DNA of 64,000 nucleotides from an uncultured Bacteroidales bacterium (GCA_903923925.1 CAIXZF010000035.1:606979-670978); one strand, 5' to 3'. Shown: positions 1 through 10,458, counted from the stretch's first letter. Made by a program: numbers and translations. The notes: a model not told the origin generated them from the letters alone.

Positions 1-17
1 AATTTATAATTTGCAAA

Positions 18-812
18 ATGAAACGACTAAGTCTGATAGTTAATATTTGCATAAGTTTTCTTTTGATTTTTCATAGCGGGTGTAAACACGATAAAATTGA
101 AACAATAATTCCAGGAAAGGTGAAGCTGGTATTTACACAAACTGCTGATGGAATGTCGCTTGCGTATGATTCTATTCATTACTTAAATGCTGCAGGGAAT
201 GAATTTCTGGTGAATGAAATTCAATACTTTATTTCAGATATTGACCTATACAGTTCTTCAGGAATTGTTACTCGTTTGAAACGGGCGGAATCACAGGATG
301 TTTATTATATCGATTCTCATTTGTCATCAACATGGACATGTAATGTTGCTGATCAAATTGCACCAGGTTCGTACGACTCAATTGCATTCACTTTTGGAAT
401 AAATGGAACCAAAAATAAAACGGGTCTGTTTATTAATCCACCTGAAGTAAACATGTTCTGGCCTGATATTATGGGTGGTGGTTATCATCTGATTAAAATG
501 AATGGCAGTTGGCTTGATCTTTCAAATCAATGGCAACCATTTAATTTTCATATTGGAATCGGCACTGATACTTTTCCCTCTCCAACAATATTTTATGATA
601 ATTCGTTCAGGGTTCATTTGCCAGGTTCCTCCTTTGCTATTTCGGAGAATACAATTAAGACAATTAATATTAATATGAATATTGATAGCTGGTTTATTAC
701 TCCTCATCTTTGGGATTGGAATGTCACAGGCGGTGCAATTATGCAATATCAGGGATTAATGCAAATGGCCAAAGAAAACGGACAGGATGTGTTTTCAGTT
801 AATATAAATTAG
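18..812 (+). CDS. MbnP-like lipoprotein
   Basis: 264 aa, complete. The N-terminus is a lipoprotein signal peptide: a hydrophobic stretch ends at FHSGC, so the mature protein should start at Cys22 and be lipid-anchored. The rest looks like the MbnP family, secreted beta-rich proteins related to methanobactin-associated and copper-binding proteins. The tells are the opening strand KVKLVFTQTADG, the segment VNEIQYFISDIDLY and later FHIGIGTDT. A metal role is family knowledge only and I cannot confirm it for this copy. A TAnnTTTG box follows before the next gene, so it is probably not in one operon with the kinase. The assignment rests on recalled motifs. Confidence 0.7.
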   Translation: MKRLSLIVNICISFLLIFHSGCKHDKIETIIPGKVKLVFTQTADGMSLAYDSIHYLNAAGNEFLVNEIQYFISDIDLYSSSGIVTRLKRAESQDVYYIDSHLSSTWTCNVADQIAPGSYDSIAFTFGINGTKNKTGLFINPPEVNMFWPDIMGGGYHLIKMNGSWLDLSNQWQPFNFHIGIGTDTFPSPTIFYDNSFRVHLPGSSFAISENTIKTININMNIDSWFITPHLWDWNVTGGAIMQYQGLMQMAKENGQDVFSVNIN

Positions 813-829
813 TTTTCAGTTTTATTTTT

Positions 830-837
830 TATATTTG
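830..837 (+). promoter_or_regulatory. Candidate -7 promoter box for the hybrid kinase
   Basis: TATATTTG matches the Bacteroidota -7 consensus TAnnTTTG exactly and lies 23 bases before the kinase ATG at 861. No clear -33 TTG element sits at the usual 19-base spacing, so only half of a promoter is seen. Confidence 0.4.
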
Positions 838-860
838 GTTCTTAACATATTATTATTGAA

Positions 861-3470
861 ATGAAGTCTGTTCGCTATAAGGTGACCCTGATTTTAAGTC
901 TGATGCTAATTTTCTTTTTGGGATTTTATACAGTTTCACAAATGTATGAATCAAACCAACTCAATCTGGTTTATAAGGAAATAAAGCATGATAAGGAAGC
1001 CTCCTTTGAAAAGTTGCTGGCTCTGAATGGGAAATCTCTTGAAATTATTGTAAATCATGAGTATACCATTTGGGATGAGATGGCTGATTATGTGATCAAC
1101 CCAAAACGTAGTTTTGAAACTGAAGCATTGGATATTTTATTTGAAAGTTATAATTTTAGTGCACTATGGGTTTATGATACTAATCTGAATTTGAAATACA
1201 GAGCTTGTAAAAATCTTTTTCCAGAGGATTATATTAAAGGTATTCCCATTTCCATTGATTCATTACACAGTTTACTAAAGGGAAAAAAAACAGCCAGTTT
1301 CTACACAATTACCAGAAGTGGCATCCAGGAAATAAGGATAGCAAGTATTCACAGAACTGCCGATCCCTTGAGACTAACCAGGCCTGTTGGCTATTTTGCT
1401 TGTTCCCGCTTATGGAACAGGACTTATCTAAACGAACTCTCCATACTAACTGAAGCAAAAGTTGATTTGACAACAAACAATAATATCGCTTTGTATTCTG
1501 ATGAAAATGATATTTCCAGAGGAAAATTAAAAATCTATGAGCATCTTCAAGATAACAACAATAAAACAATCGCTCATCTTGTATTCAGTTTATCAAATCT
1601 AACGATTTCTCATTATGTTGATAATCAGAAATTCAAGATGTGGATTTTTATAATTTATGCAGGATTATTTGTAGTTATTGTGGCTTTACTTTTATTCAAG
1701 TGGGTTTCTAAACCACTGAAGACTATTTCACTCAGTTTGAAAAACAATGACCCATCAAGTTTAAGTGATCTGAAAGGCAAAAAAGATGAATTTGGGCAAC
1801 TCTCTAAACTCGTAGAGAATTTCTTCTTACAAAAAAAGCAATTAGAAGACGAGATATCCCAAAGAATTACTTCTGAGAAAGAACTGATTAAGGCAACAAA
1901 TGATGCTGAGGTAGCAAATAAAGCCAAATCTGATTTTCTGGCTGTTATGAGTCATGAAATCCGGACTCCAATGAATGGAGTTATTGGAATGACGAGTCTT
2001 CTTGCTCAAACGCCATTAACCGCTGAACAACGCGATTATGCGGAAACAATTCGAATTAGCGGAGATAACCTGCTTGGAATTATTAATGATATTCTCGATT
2101 TTTCAAAAATAGAATCTGGTCGTTTGGAACTTGAGGTTCATCCTTTTTCTCTAAGGGTTTGCATTGAGGAGGTTTACGACTTACTTGCTCCTCGCGCATT
2201 TGATAAAAAATTAGACCTTTTGTTTTGGGTTGATCAAAAAATTACCAATTTAATAATGGGTGATGTAACAAGATTGAGGCAAATACTTGTTAATCTGGTA
2301 GGGAATGCGATTAAATTTACAAACAGTGGTGAAATTGTTATTTATGTGAATGAAATTGCAAACGATGATAAAAATAATCTCGTACTTGAGTTTGTAGTCA
2401 AGGACACTGGAATTGGTATTCCAGAAAACAAAATTTCTTCTTTGTTTACACCTTTTATGCAGGTGGATGTTTCAACTTCCCGTAAATATGGCGGAACTGG
2501 TTTGGGTTTGGCAATTTGTTCCAAACTGGTTAATATGATGGGCGGGATTATCTGGGCTGAAAGCGAAGAGCATAAAGGATCATCCTTTAAGTTTACGATG
2601 AAGACTCATTATACTGATGAATCAATTCAGTTGGAGCCAGCGAGAGTATCACATCCGTTTCTGCCGGGAAAACGAATCCTAATTGTTGACGATAATGAGG
2701 CTAACAGGCAAATTCTCAGTCTTCACTGCAAAAACTGGAGTTTGGATCCTCTGGCGGTAGATAGCGGTTTTAAAGCCTTGGAACTCTTGAAAAACGAACA
2801 ATTCGATCTGGGTATTATTGATATGCAAATGCCTGAAATGGATGGACTTACCCTGGCAAGGGAGATAAGAAAAAAAATATCAAAGGAAGAGTTTCCAATG
2901 ATTATGCTCACCTCATTGGGTTACCGTGATGAAAGTCCGGATATCAACCTATTGTTTAACTATTTTGTGAGTAAACCGATTAAACAATCACTGCTTTTTG
3001 ATATCCTTACGAATATTCTTTCAAGAGCAAAGCCAATAAATTATAAAAGTACCAGGTCTCCTGAAGGGCTTGAAATCCTGAATGATCAATTCCCATTGAA
3101 TATTCTGGTAGCAGAAGATAATGTTATTAACCAGAAGCTTATTGTTAAAGTTTTTCAGTTAATGGGCTATAAACCGGACGTTGCGGCAAATGGACTCGAG
3201 GTTCTTGATTCGCTTGAACGTCAGCCTTACGATATAATTTTTATGGATATCCAGATGCCTGAAATGGATGGTTATGAAGCAACCAGGCAAATTATTGAAA
3301 AGTATTCCGAAAAACGTCCGTTTATTATCGCCATGACAGCAAATGCCATGCAGGGTGATCGCGAAGAATGTCTCAGTACTGGCATGGACGAATATATAAG
3401 TAAGCCAGTTAAACTTGAAGAAGTTCAGCGACTTATAAGATTTTTTGGAAATAAAATCAACTTGATTTAA
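861..3470 (+). CDS. Hybrid sensor histidine kinase with two receiver domains
   Basis: 869 aa. An N-terminal membrane segment (about 8-26) and a second one (about 262-282) enclose a periplasmic sensor with NHEYTIWDEMADYV, typical of CHASE4 domains. A HAMP-like linker and coiled coil follow, then HisKA with the phospho-acceptor His365 in SHEIRTPMNG. The HATPase_c domain has GDVTRLRQILVNLVGNAIKF, DTGIGIP and GGTGLGL. Two receiver domains follow, with phospho-acceptor Asp654 (IIDMQMPEMDG) and Asp796 (IFMDIQMPEMDG). There is no separate response regulator or output domain, so signal must pass to an unlinked protein. The signal is unknown; the cation transporters directly downstream are the only local hint. 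Confidence 0.95.
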   Translation: MKSVRYKVTLILSLMLIFFLGFYTVSQMYESNQLNLVYKEIKHDKEASFEKLLALNGKSLEIIVNHEYTIWDEMADYVINPKRSFETEALDILFESYNFSALWVYDTNLNLKYRACKNLFPEDYIKGIPISIDSLHSLLKGKKTASFYTITRSGIQEIRIASIHRTADPLRLTRPVGYFACSRLWNRTYLNELSILTEAKVDLTTNNNIALYSDENDISRGKLKIYEHLQDNNNKTIAHLVFSLSNLTISHYVDNQKFKMWIFIIYAGLFVVIVALLLFKWVSKPLKTISLSLKNNDPSSLSDLKGKKDEFGQLSKLVENFFLQKKQLEDEISQRITSEKELIKATNDAEVANKAKSDFLAVMSHEIRTPMNGVIGMTSLLAQTPLTAEQRDYAETIRISGDNLLGIINDILDFSKIESGRLELEVHPFSLRVCIEEVYDLLAPRAFDKKLDLLFWVDQKITNLIMGDVTRLRQILVNLVGNAIKFTNSGEIVIYVNEIANDDKNNLVLEFVVKDTGIGIPENKISSLFTPFMQVDVSTSRKYGGTGLGLAICSKLVNMMGGIIWAESEEHKGSSFKFTMKTHYTDESIQLEPARVSHPFLPGKRILIVDDNEANRQILSLHCKNWSLDPLAVDSGFKALELLKNEQFDLGIIDMQMPEMDGLTLAREIRKKISKEEFPMIMLTSLGYRDESPDINLLFNYFVSKPIKQSLLFDILTNILSRAKPINYKSTRSPEGLEILNDQFPLNILVAEDNVINQKLIVKVFQLMGYKPDVAANGLEVLDSLERQPYDIIFMDIQMPEMDGYEATRQIIEKYSEKRPFIIAMTANAMQGDREECLSTGMDEYISKPVKLEEVQRLIRFFGNKINLI

Positions 3471-3496
3471 TCTCATTTACTAAAACGATTACTGAA

Positions 3497-4786
3497 ATGC
3501 TTCTAACTGTTCCTCTTATCCTGGGCATCAGGATCGAATTTGTTATTTTCGCACTTACCTTAATCGGGGTTGCGGTTTTTCATAAACGAACAATGGAAGT
3601 TGCAATAACTGGTTTGTTGTTACTTTTGGCTGCTAAATTTATTTTTGATCCTTCCTTTGAGTTTTTTCGACATTTTTTTGGCTCAAATCCCATAAGTGAG
3701 CAGCTTTTTCATAAGGAGAGCAGAGAAGGCGAATGGCCAGTTTTACTTAATTTGTTTGGACTGCTTCTTGGATTCGCAATACTAGCAAAACTTTTTGAGG
3801 AATCTGGGATTCCCAGAGAATTACCAGCCATTTTGCCGAATGATTGGAAGGGTGGTTTTATGCTTCTTGTAATGATTTTTGTGCTTTCTACCTTCCTTGA
3901 TAATATTGCTGCGGCAATGATTGGAGGTACCATTTCACTGGTTGTGTTTAAAGGTAAAGTTCATCTTGGGTATCTTGCTGGAATAATTGCTGCTTCAAAT
4001 GCTGGTGGGTCTGGAAGTGTTGTTGGGGATACAACCACAACACTAATGTGGATCGATGGAGTAAATCCTCTTGATGTTTCCCATGCTTTTATTGCCGGAA
4101 TTACTGCTTTAATTGTGTTTGGGATTCCTGCTTCAATTCAGCAGGATCGATATCATCGGATAATAAAAAATCCACCTAAAAAAATGCAAATTGATTTCAA
4201 GAAAATTGTTGTTGTTATTTTAATCCTGGGCTTAACTATTGTTTCGAATTTCTATTTGGATTTCCCCGCAATTGGTGTTTGGATTGCTCTGCTACTTGGA
4301 TTGTCGCTTACAAGTATTCCCTGGGATGAAGCTCCAAAAGCTTTAAAAGGTTCTGTTTTTCTTTTAAGCCTTGTTACATGTGCGTCCATGATGCCAGTGA
4401 GCGAACTTCCTCCAGCATCCGTTTGGTCGGCATTTGCTTTTGGATTTGTTTCGGCTTTTTTCGACAATATTCCACTTACAAAACTTTGTCTCGATCAAGG
4501 TGGTTACGATTGGGGCGTTTTAGCGTATAGTGTTGGTTTTGGCGGGTCTATGATCTGGTTTGGTTCTTCAGCAGGAGTTGCACTTTCAAATATGTATCCT
4601 GAAACCAGGAATACTTTAAATTATCTGAAAAAAGGCTGGCATATAAGCGTTGCTTACATTATTGGGTTTATTATTATGATTGCTGTTGTAGGCTGGAACC
4701 CTCATGCACCTCATAAAGCTGGAAAAAAAGATGCTACTAGCCCGCAACTTGAAATAAAGATGCCTGATCAGGCTGTTAAGAAATAG
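3497..4786 (+). CDS. Ion-transporter superfamily permease (NhaD/citrate type)
   Basis: 429 aa integral membrane protein with roughly 11-12 hydrophobic segments and a short polar, lysine-rich tail. It belongs to the ion transporter superfamily that includes NhaD Na+/H+ antiporters, ArsB and citrate permeases. The motif SGSVVGDTTTTLMWIDG (about 175-191) resembles the NhaD signature GDVTTTMLWI, and two FDN/LDN half-sites (FLDNIAAAMIGG, FFDNIPLTKL) fit the inverted-repeat fold. Automatic annotation would probably call it a citrate transporter. With Kup and a CPA2 antiporter next to it I favour sodium/proton exchange, but substrate cannot be told from sequence. Confidence 0.75.
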   Translation: MLLTVPLILGIRIEFVIFALTLIGVAVFHKRTMEVAITGLLLLLAAKFIFDPSFEFFRHFFGSNPISEQLFHKESREGEWPVLLNLFGLLLGFAILAKLFEESGIPRELPAILPNDWKGGFMLLVMIFVLSTFLDNIAAAMIGGTISLVVFKGKVHLGYLAGIIAASNAGGSGSVVGDTTTTLMWIDGVNPLDVSHAFIAGITALIVFGIPASIQQDRYHRIIKNPPKKMQIDFKKIVVVILILGLTIVSNFYLDFPAIGVWIALLLGLSLTSIPWDEAPKALKGSVFLLSLVTCASMMPVSELPPASVWSAFAFGFVSAFFDNIPLTKLCLDQGGYDWGVLAYSVGFGGSMIWFGSSAGVALSNMYPETRNTLNYLKKGWHISVAYIIGFIIMIAVVGWNPHAPHKAGKKDATSPQLEIKMPDQAVKK

Positions 4787-4876
4787 TAAAATGTTGCACG
4801 ATATTTTTGTCGATATTTGCCCGATTTTTTAACCACATTGGTTTTTCGATTGTTATTTGTCTGAAAATTTAGAAAA

Positions 4877-6823
4877 TTGAGCACTTCTCCTCCGCACATT
4901 AAAAAAATTACCCTGGCTGGTCTTATCATCACGCTTGGTATTGTTTATGGTGATATCGGAACTTCACCATTGTACGTTCTCCGTGCAATTATAAGTAACT
5001 CCGGCGTAATTAATCATGATTTGGTTACTGGTGCCTTGTCCTGTATTTTCTGGACCTTGACCCTTCAGACCACAATGAAATATGTGTTAATAACTTTGCG
5101 GGCTGATAATAAAGGTGAAGGTGGAATATTTTCATTATATGCTCTCATTCGAAAGAAAGTTAAATGGGTGTTCATTTTTGCCATTATTGGTGGTTCAACC
5201 TTACTGGCTGACGGGATTATTACACCGGCAATTACTGTTGTTTCAGCTATTGAAGGTTTGAAAATAGTGAATGATAGTATTCCTGTAGTTCCAATAGTTA
5301 TTGCTATCATTTCCCTGTTGTTTATTGCTCAGCAATTTGGAACAAATTTTCTGGGCGAATCTTTTGGACCTATTATGTTTATTTGGTTCACAATGCTTGG
5401 AGTATTAGGAATATCTCAGATTATTCATCATCCATATATTTTTCAGGCTGTAAATCCATATTATGGTTATAAACTCCTTACTGCACATCCTGATGGTTTC
5501 CTTTTATTAGGTGCAATTTTTCTTTGCACAACAGGGGCGGAGGCTTTATACTCCGATCTAGGTCATTGTGGATTAAAAAACATCAGGATGACATGGTTTT
5601 ATGTGAAAACAACCCTGATCCTTAACTATTTTGGTCAGGGTGCCTGGTTGCTTTCCAATGTTACTGCCGATCCAGCTACAGTGAATCCATTCTTTTCTAT
5701 AATGCCATCCTGGTTCCTTATGACTGGTATCATTATTTCAACTGCTGCGGCAGTAATTGCCAGTCAGGCTCTTATTAGTGGTTCATATACAATAATTTCT
5801 GAGGCAATTCTTTTGAACTTCTGGCCAAAGGTTAAAATTAATTATCCCACTCAGATTAAAGGGCAAATGTATATTCCAAGTGTTAACAGATTTCTGTGGC
5901 TGGCCTGTATTTTAGTAATTGTCTTTTTTGAGGGAGAATCAAAGAAAATGGAGGCAGCGTACGGTTTATCCATTACAATTACAATGTTAATGACAACAAT
6001 ATTGCTATCATTCTATTTTTACTATAAAAAAGTTCCAATTTATATTATCATTCCGTTTCTTTTAATTTATCTTACAATAGAAGGATCCTTCCTGCTCGCC
6101 AACCTTAATAAATTTATTCACGGGGGATTTGTTACTATTGTTATTGCCGGTATCATTTTTATTATCATGTATGTATGGTATCGTGGACGATCTATAAAAA
6201 ATCGATTTATAACTTTTGTAAGGATAGATAACTACCTCAATTGGTTCAGAGACCTGAAGGTGGATGATAGTGTTACTAAGTATACCACTAATCTGGTTTA
6301 TCTTACTAAAGCCAACTATGATCACGATATTGAGTCGAAAGTAATTTATTCAATTTTCAATAAACAACCCAAACGAGCCGACTTATATTGGTTTATTCAT
6401 ATTGACATTCTTGATGAGCCGCATACAATGCAATATAAAGTTGAGACTCTTATCCCTGATACATTGATGAGGGTTGATTTAAAATTAGGTTTTAGAGTTC
6501 AGCCAAGAGTCAATTTATATTTCAAGCAAGTAATTCTTGAACTTGTTAAGAATCAGGAAGTTGATATTGTTTCGCGATATGAATCACTTCGCAAGCATCA
6601 TATTCCGGGAGATTTTAAATTTGTAATTATCGATAGAATTCAGAATTATGATTTTGACTTCAGACCTTTTGAGCAATTTATTATGGATGTTTATTCGGTT
6701 TTGAAAAACATTGGTATTTCAGACGTTAAGGCTTATGGACTGGATACCAGTAATGTATTTATAGAAACTGTACCCCTGCAACTCGATGAGGATAATCCAA
6801 GTCAATTGAGAAGAATCTATTAA
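4877..6823 (+). CDS. kup: Kup-type potassium uptake protein
   Basis: 648 aa. About 12 membrane segments occupy residues 10-440 and a cytoplasmic C-terminal domain the rest, the normal Kup layout and size. Family motifs include GIVYGDIGTSPLYVLR near the N-terminus, NKGEGGIFSLYALI, LADGIITPAITVVSA and TGAEALYSDLGH. Kup proteins import K+ with protons. The start is TTG at 4877; it puts GDIGTSPLY at the expected distance from the N-terminus and there is no better ATG upstream in frame. A TATTTTTG box lies at 4802-4809. It is followed after 14 bases by a CPA2 antiporter, probably in one transcript. Confidence 0.95.
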   Translation: MSTSPPHIKKITLAGLIITLGIVYGDIGTSPLYVLRAIISNSGVINHDLVTGALSCIFWTLTLQTTMKYVLITLRADNKGEGGIFSLYALIRKKVKWVFIFAIIGGSTLLADGIITPAITVVSAIEGLKIVNDSIPVVPIVIAIISLLFIAQQFGTNFLGESFGPIMFIWFTMLGVLGISQIIHHPYIFQAVNPYYGYKLLTAHPDGFLLLGAIFLCTTGAEALYSDLGHCGLKNIRMTWFYVKTTLILNYFGQGAWLLSNVTADPATVNPFFSIMPSWFLMTGIIISTAAAVIASQALISGSYTIISEAILLNFWPKVKINYPTQIKGQMYIPSVNRFLWLACILVIVFFEGESKKMEAAYGLSITITMLMTTILLSFYFYYKKVPIYIIIPFLLIYLTIEGSFLLANLNKFIHGGFVTIVIAGIIFIIMYVWYRGRSIKNRFITFVRIDNYLNWFRDLKVDDSVTKYTTNLVYLTKANYDHDIESKVIYSIFNKQPKRADLYWFIHIDILDEPHTMQYKVETLIPDTLMRVDLKLGFRVQPRVNLYFKQVILELVKNQEVDIVSRYESLRKHHIPGDFKFVIIDRIQNYDFDFRPFEQFIMDVYSVLKNIGISDVKAYGLDTSNVFIETVPLQLDEDNPSQLRRIY

Positions 6824-6837
6824 TTCACAGGCAAAAG

Positions 6838-8082
6838 ATGGAGTCAATATTACAGCCTCAGCTTCCTTTTACAGTAACATTATTGTTGCTGTTGCTTTTT
6901 GCACGTCTGCTTGGCGAGATCATGGAACGTTTCGGTCATCCTGCAATGATTGGTGAAGTTATAGCAGGTGTTCTGTTAGGACCTTCAGTTCTGGGCTTAC
7001 TAAATTATACCAGCGAACTCAGGATTCTTGCTGAACTTGCAGTATTCCTGCTTATTGTGCTGGCAGGGATGGAAATAAAACCTGAAGAAGTAAGGAAGTC
7101 AATAAAGGGGAAAAACTTACTTATTGCAATAATGGGATTTATTGTACCCATGATTTCCGGTTTTATAATTGGAATCGTAATGGATCTTAACTGGATGCTC
7201 ACAATTTTCATCAGTTTGTGTATTTCTATTACAGCACTTCCTGTAAGTGTAAGGATATTAATGGATATTGGTAAACTACAGTCAGATATTGGCCAGAAAA
7301 TAATATCTGCTGCTATTTTCAATGATGTTATCTCCTTGCTCATATTGGGAATAATTCTAGATTCACGCGATTCTATAACAACAATAAGCAGCATAGCTAT
7401 TTCGATATTATTTACGATAGTAAAAGTCAGCCTTTTTGTAGCATTCATCTTTCTTGCATACAGAGGTGTTCAGCTTGCTGCAAAAAGAATTCCGGTTATT
7501 CATAATAAAATCTCCAACCTGGTTCTTATTCTCAAGGGAAAAGAATCTCTGTTTGCTTTAATAATGGCTTTCGTATTAATTTTTGCAAGTGTTTCAGAAG
7601 TTCTTGGACTTCATTTTGTTATTGGAGCATTCTTTGGAGCTATGCTACTTAACAGAGATTTTCTTGGAACAGAGAATTTTGATAAAATTCGTGATAATAC
7701 TTCTGGTATTACCATGGGGTTTCTAGCCCCAATATTCTTTGCAGGAATGGGAATTCAATTTAATGTCCTGTCAATCAATAATCTATGGTTATTGCTATTG
7801 GTATTGCTTGCCTCGTTTGCAAGTAAAATTCTTGGAGGCTATTTTGGAGCACGAATGGCAGGACTTGGGAAAAGGGAATCGTATACACTTGGAATGGGGC
7901 TCAATGCAAGAGGAATTATGGAACTTGTAATTGCCAATATTGCCCTTCAGAATGGGTTTATTGACACTTCCGTTTTCTCAATCCTGGTATTAATGGGTTT
8001 AGTAACAACTCTGGTTAGTCCGCTTTTCCTGAAACGATCCTTCAATAAACTGGACAAGCTTGGAGCATTGCAGCAAATCTGA
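6838..8082 (+). CDS. CPA2-family cation:proton antiporter
   Basis: 414 aa with about 12 membrane segments, covering only the exchanger domain of the CPA2 family (KefB/NapA type). Visible family features are RLLGEIMERFGHPAMIGEV near the N-terminus, ISITALPVSVRILMD in the region of segments 4-5, and GLNARGIMELVIANIAL near the end. The C-terminal TrkA-N/RCK regulatory domain of Kef channels is absent, so this is a short NapA/GerN-like form. It likely exchanges Na+ or K+ for protons. It sits 14 bases after kup and its stop is 5 bases from that of the convergent DedA gene. Confidence 0.88.
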   Translation: MESILQPQLPFTVTLLLLLLFARLLGEIMERFGHPAMIGEVIAGVLLGPSVLGLLNYTSELRILAELAVFLLIVLAGMEIKPEEVRKSIKGKNLLIAIMGFIVPMISGFIIGIVMDLNWMLTIFISLCISITALPVSVRILMDIGKLQSDIGQKIISAAIFNDVISLLILGIILDSRDSITTISSIAISILFTIVKVSLFVAFIFLAYRGVQLAAKRIPVIHNKISNLVLILKGKESLFALIMAFVLIFASVSEVLGLHFVIGAFFGAMLLNRDFLGTENFDKIRDNTSGITMGFLAPIFFAGMGIQFNVLSINNLWLLLLVLLASFASKILGGYFGARMAGLGKRESYTLGMGLNARGIMELVIANIALQNGFIDTSVFSILVLMGLVTTLVSPLFLKRSFNKLDKLGALQQI

Positions 8083-8087
8083 TTCTA

Positions 8088-8732
8088 TTAACTTAGAAAC
8101 CGCTGTTTAACTATTGCTACCACAGGAGGCATTAGAGAAATCAAAATAATACCTACAATAATAACAGTGAAGTTTTTTTGTACGAAAGGAATATTCCCGA
8201 AAAAGTAGCCAGCAAGGCAAAATAGGGATACCCAGAGTATATTACTCGCCAGGCTGAAACTAATAAATCTCAGGTATTTCATAGTTCCAACACCTGCAAC
8301 GAATGGAGCAAAAGTCCTGATAATTGGCATGAAACGAGCTATTATCAGGGTTTTTCCGCCATGTTTTTCATAAAATAAGTGTGTTTTGTCGAGATATTCT
8401 CTCCTTATTAGCCTGTAATTTTTCTCATAAACAGTTTTTCCTAATAGTTTGCCAATAAAGTAATTAGTGTTGTCTCCTAAAAAGGCAGCACCGAAAAAGA
8501 CCGCCATAACAACAATAATGTTTATTGGGTTACCCGGCATTGCTGCAATTGCTCCCGAGGCAAAGAGCAATGAGTCACCAGGTAAAAAAGGAGTTATCAC
8601 CAGACCGGTTTCGCAAAAAACAATCAGGAACAAAATCAGGTATGTCCATGTTTGATAGTTCGTTACCAGCTCAGCCAAGTGTTTGTCGATGTGTAGGATA
8701 AAGTCCAGAATAAATTTAAACAGTTCAAGCAT
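8088..8732 (-). CDS. DedA family membrane protein
   Basis: 214 aa with 5-6 hydrophobic segments. DedA (SNARE-associated/VTT) hallmarks are present: FCETGLVITPFLPGDSLLF, GAAFLGDNTNYFIGKLLG, and FYEKHGGKTLIIARFMPIIR followed by TFAPFVAGVGTM. DedA proteins are linked to undecaprenyl-phosphate or phospholipid flipping and to membrane potential and pH homeostasis; which applies here cannot be judged. Monocistronic on the minus strand, convergent with the antiporter with almost no gap. Confidence 0.93.
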   Translation of the reverse strand: MLELFKFILDFILHIDKHLAELVTNYQTWTYLILFLIVFCETGLVITPFLPGDSLLFASGAIAAMPGNPINIIVVMAVFFGAAFLGDNTNYFIGKLLGKTVYEKNYRLIRREYLDKTHLFYEKHGGKTLIIARFMPIIRTFAPFVAGVGTMKYLRFISFSLASNILWVSLFCLAGYFFGNIPFVQKNFTVIIVGIILISLMPPVVAIVKQRFLS

Positions 8733-8771
8733 TTGACGAATTTTTGAAAGTAAAAGAAATCAAGTATCGTA

Positions 8772-9674
8772 TTAAAGCATTCCAATTAACTCGTTAACGT
8801 CATTTATTGAATGACGGTTCAGGTAATCTTCAATTCCTGTAATTGTTTCAAGTGCTGCATTTGGATTAATAAAATTTGCAGTCCCAACCTGCACAGCAGA
8901 TGCACCTGCAAGAAGGAATTCAACGGCATCTATTCCATTCATAATGCCACCTATTCCTATTACAGGAATGCTCACAGCTCTTGATGCCTGGTAAACCATA
9001 CGAAGTGCCACTGGCTTAATTGCCGGCCCGCTAAGGCCTCCCATTGCAGTTGAGAGCACTGTCTTACGTTTTTCAGCATCAATTGCCATGCCCAACAATG
9101 TATTAATTAATGACAATGCATCTGCACCACCATCTTCCACTGCCTTAGCAATCTCAGCAATGCTTGTTACATTGGGAGATAATTTTACGATCAGTGTTTT
9201 ATGATAAACTTTACGAACAGCTATCGTTAATGCAGTTGCTGAAGGGCAAGAGGTTCCGAATGCCATACCATCTTTAACATTTGGACAGGAGATGTTTAGC
9301 TCTATTGCATGAACATGATCGAGTTGATTCAAGCGTTCACAAACATAAACGTAATCTTCAACGGTATGTCCGGCTACATTAATAATAATATTAGTATTTA
9401 TTTTTTTTAATTCAGGGTATATAACTGACTCAAAATTATCAATTCCTTTATTTTGCAATCCAACTGCATTTAACATTCCGGAAGTGGTTTCAGCCATTCT
9501 TGGATAAAAGTTGCCCTGGCGGGGTTCTTTTGAAACAGCTTTCGTAACGATTCCACCAAGTTTGCTGACATCGTAGAAATCGCCAAAATCCTGACCGTAA
9601 CCGAAAGTTCCGGATGCCGTCATAACAGGATTCTTCAGGATAAGGTTGTGAATGTTTACTTCAAGGTTTGGCAT
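8772..9674 (-). CDS. pyrD: Dihydroorotate dehydrogenase B, catalytic subunit
   Basis: 300 aa, full length for class 1B enzymes. It oxidises dihydroorotate to orotate in pyrimidine synthesis using FMN. Supporting motifs are [13 protein letters not shown] at the N-terminus, [11 protein letters not shown] holding the catalytic-loop cysteine typical of class 1, VKLSPNVT, and the FMN-phosphate site [12 protein letters not shown]. The neighbouring PyrK gene (10 bases upstream, same strand) is the diagnostic partner of the class 1B heterotetramer, so electrons go to NAD+ rather than fumarate or quinone. Confidence 0.97.
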   Translation of the reverse strand: MPNLEVNIHNLILKNPVMTASGTFGYGQDFGDFYDVSKLGGIVTKAVSKEPRQGNFYPRMAETTSGMLNAVGLQNKGIDNFESVIYPELKKINTNIIINVAGHTVEDYVYVCERLNQLDHVHAIELNISCPNVKDGMAFGTSCPSATALTIAVRKVYHKTLIVKLSPNVTSIAEIAKAVEDGGADALSLINTLLGMAIDAEKRKTVLSTAMGGLSGPAIKPVALRMVYQASRAVSIPVIGIGGIMNGIDAVEFLLAGASAVQVGTANFINPNAALETITGIEDYLNRHSINDVNELIGML

Positions 9675-9684
9675 AATATGTATT

Positions 9685-10458
9685 TTAGTCCCAACCTTTG
9701 AGGTTGTTAATGTTAAACACAGGCCCGTCAGTGCATACGCAGAGATTACCTTTATCAGTAGCTACAACACAGCATAAACATACACCAAAACCGCAGGCCA
9801 TTGTATTCTCCAGAGAAACCTCACAAGATATTTGCGAAGCGATGGCTATTCGGGCAACTGCTCTCATCATAGCTTCGGGTCCGCAAGTGTAAATCCTGGA
9901 ATATACTGAACCAGGATCCTTTAACCATGGATGTGTTGTAATCAATCCTTTTTGCCCAAGCTTGCCATTCTCAGTTGTAATGTCCAATTCTCCATACTCG
10001 GAAAATTCTTTTACATTAATGATATCTGCTTCTGTTCTGCCACCTAAAAGAATATCAAATTCCCTATTATTGGTAGTTAACCATTTAGATAGCAGGTACA
10101 TAGGCGCAATGCCAACGCCACCACCAACGATAAGAGACTTGCCTTCTGAAATGGAAAATCCTTTGCCAAGTGGATAAATAATATTTACGATAGCCCCCGT
10201 GCTAAGCTGACACAATTTCTTTGTTCCATTACCAACAATTTTTACAATAAACTGTATTGTATTTAGTTGATAATCAGCATTGTAAATTGAAAACGGCCGA
10301 CGCAGGAAAGTAGCAGCTGAATCAGGTGTCAAGAGTTCTGCAAACTGACCCGGAAATACTTCAGGGATAGCAACTGATGATTTAAAAATAAGAAGGTGAT
10401 ACGCCGGGTTTAGTTGACGGTTTTCAATTAGCTGAAGATCATGCGTTACTTTCGCCAT
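9685..10458 (-). CDS. pyrK: Dihydroorotate dehydrogenase B, electron transfer subunit
   Basis: About 257 aa from the ATG at 10458, which I prefer to the longer reading from 10527 because the latter runs deep into the DUF5606 gene. The first part is a FAD-binding ferredoxin-reductase fold with [10 protein letters not shown], followed by an NAD-binding part ([25 protein letters not shown]). The C-terminus holds the 2Fe-2S motif [20 protein letters not shown]. It passes electrons from PyrD flavin through FAD and the cluster to NAD+. Its start overlaps the last 20 bases of the upstream gene, suggesting translational coupling. Confidence 0.95.
   Translation of the reverse strand: MAKVTHDLQLIENRQLNPAYHLLIFKSSVAIPEVFPGQFAELLTPDSAATFLRRPFSIYNADYQLNTIQFIVKIVGNGTKKLCQLSTGAIVNIIYPLGKGFSISEGKSLIVGGGVGIAPMYLLSKWLTTNNREFDILLGGRTEADIINVKEFSEYGELDITTENGKLGQKGLITTHPWLKDPGSVYSRIYTCGPEAMMRAVARIAIASQISCEVSLENTMACGFGVCLCCVVATDKGNLCVCTDGPVFNINNLKGWD

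Noticed and set aside
7005..7448. Minus-strand 147-residue frame inside the antiporter gene
   Set aside because: Composition is that of a reverse-complemented membrane protein gene, and the plus-strand CPA2 gene fully explains the region.
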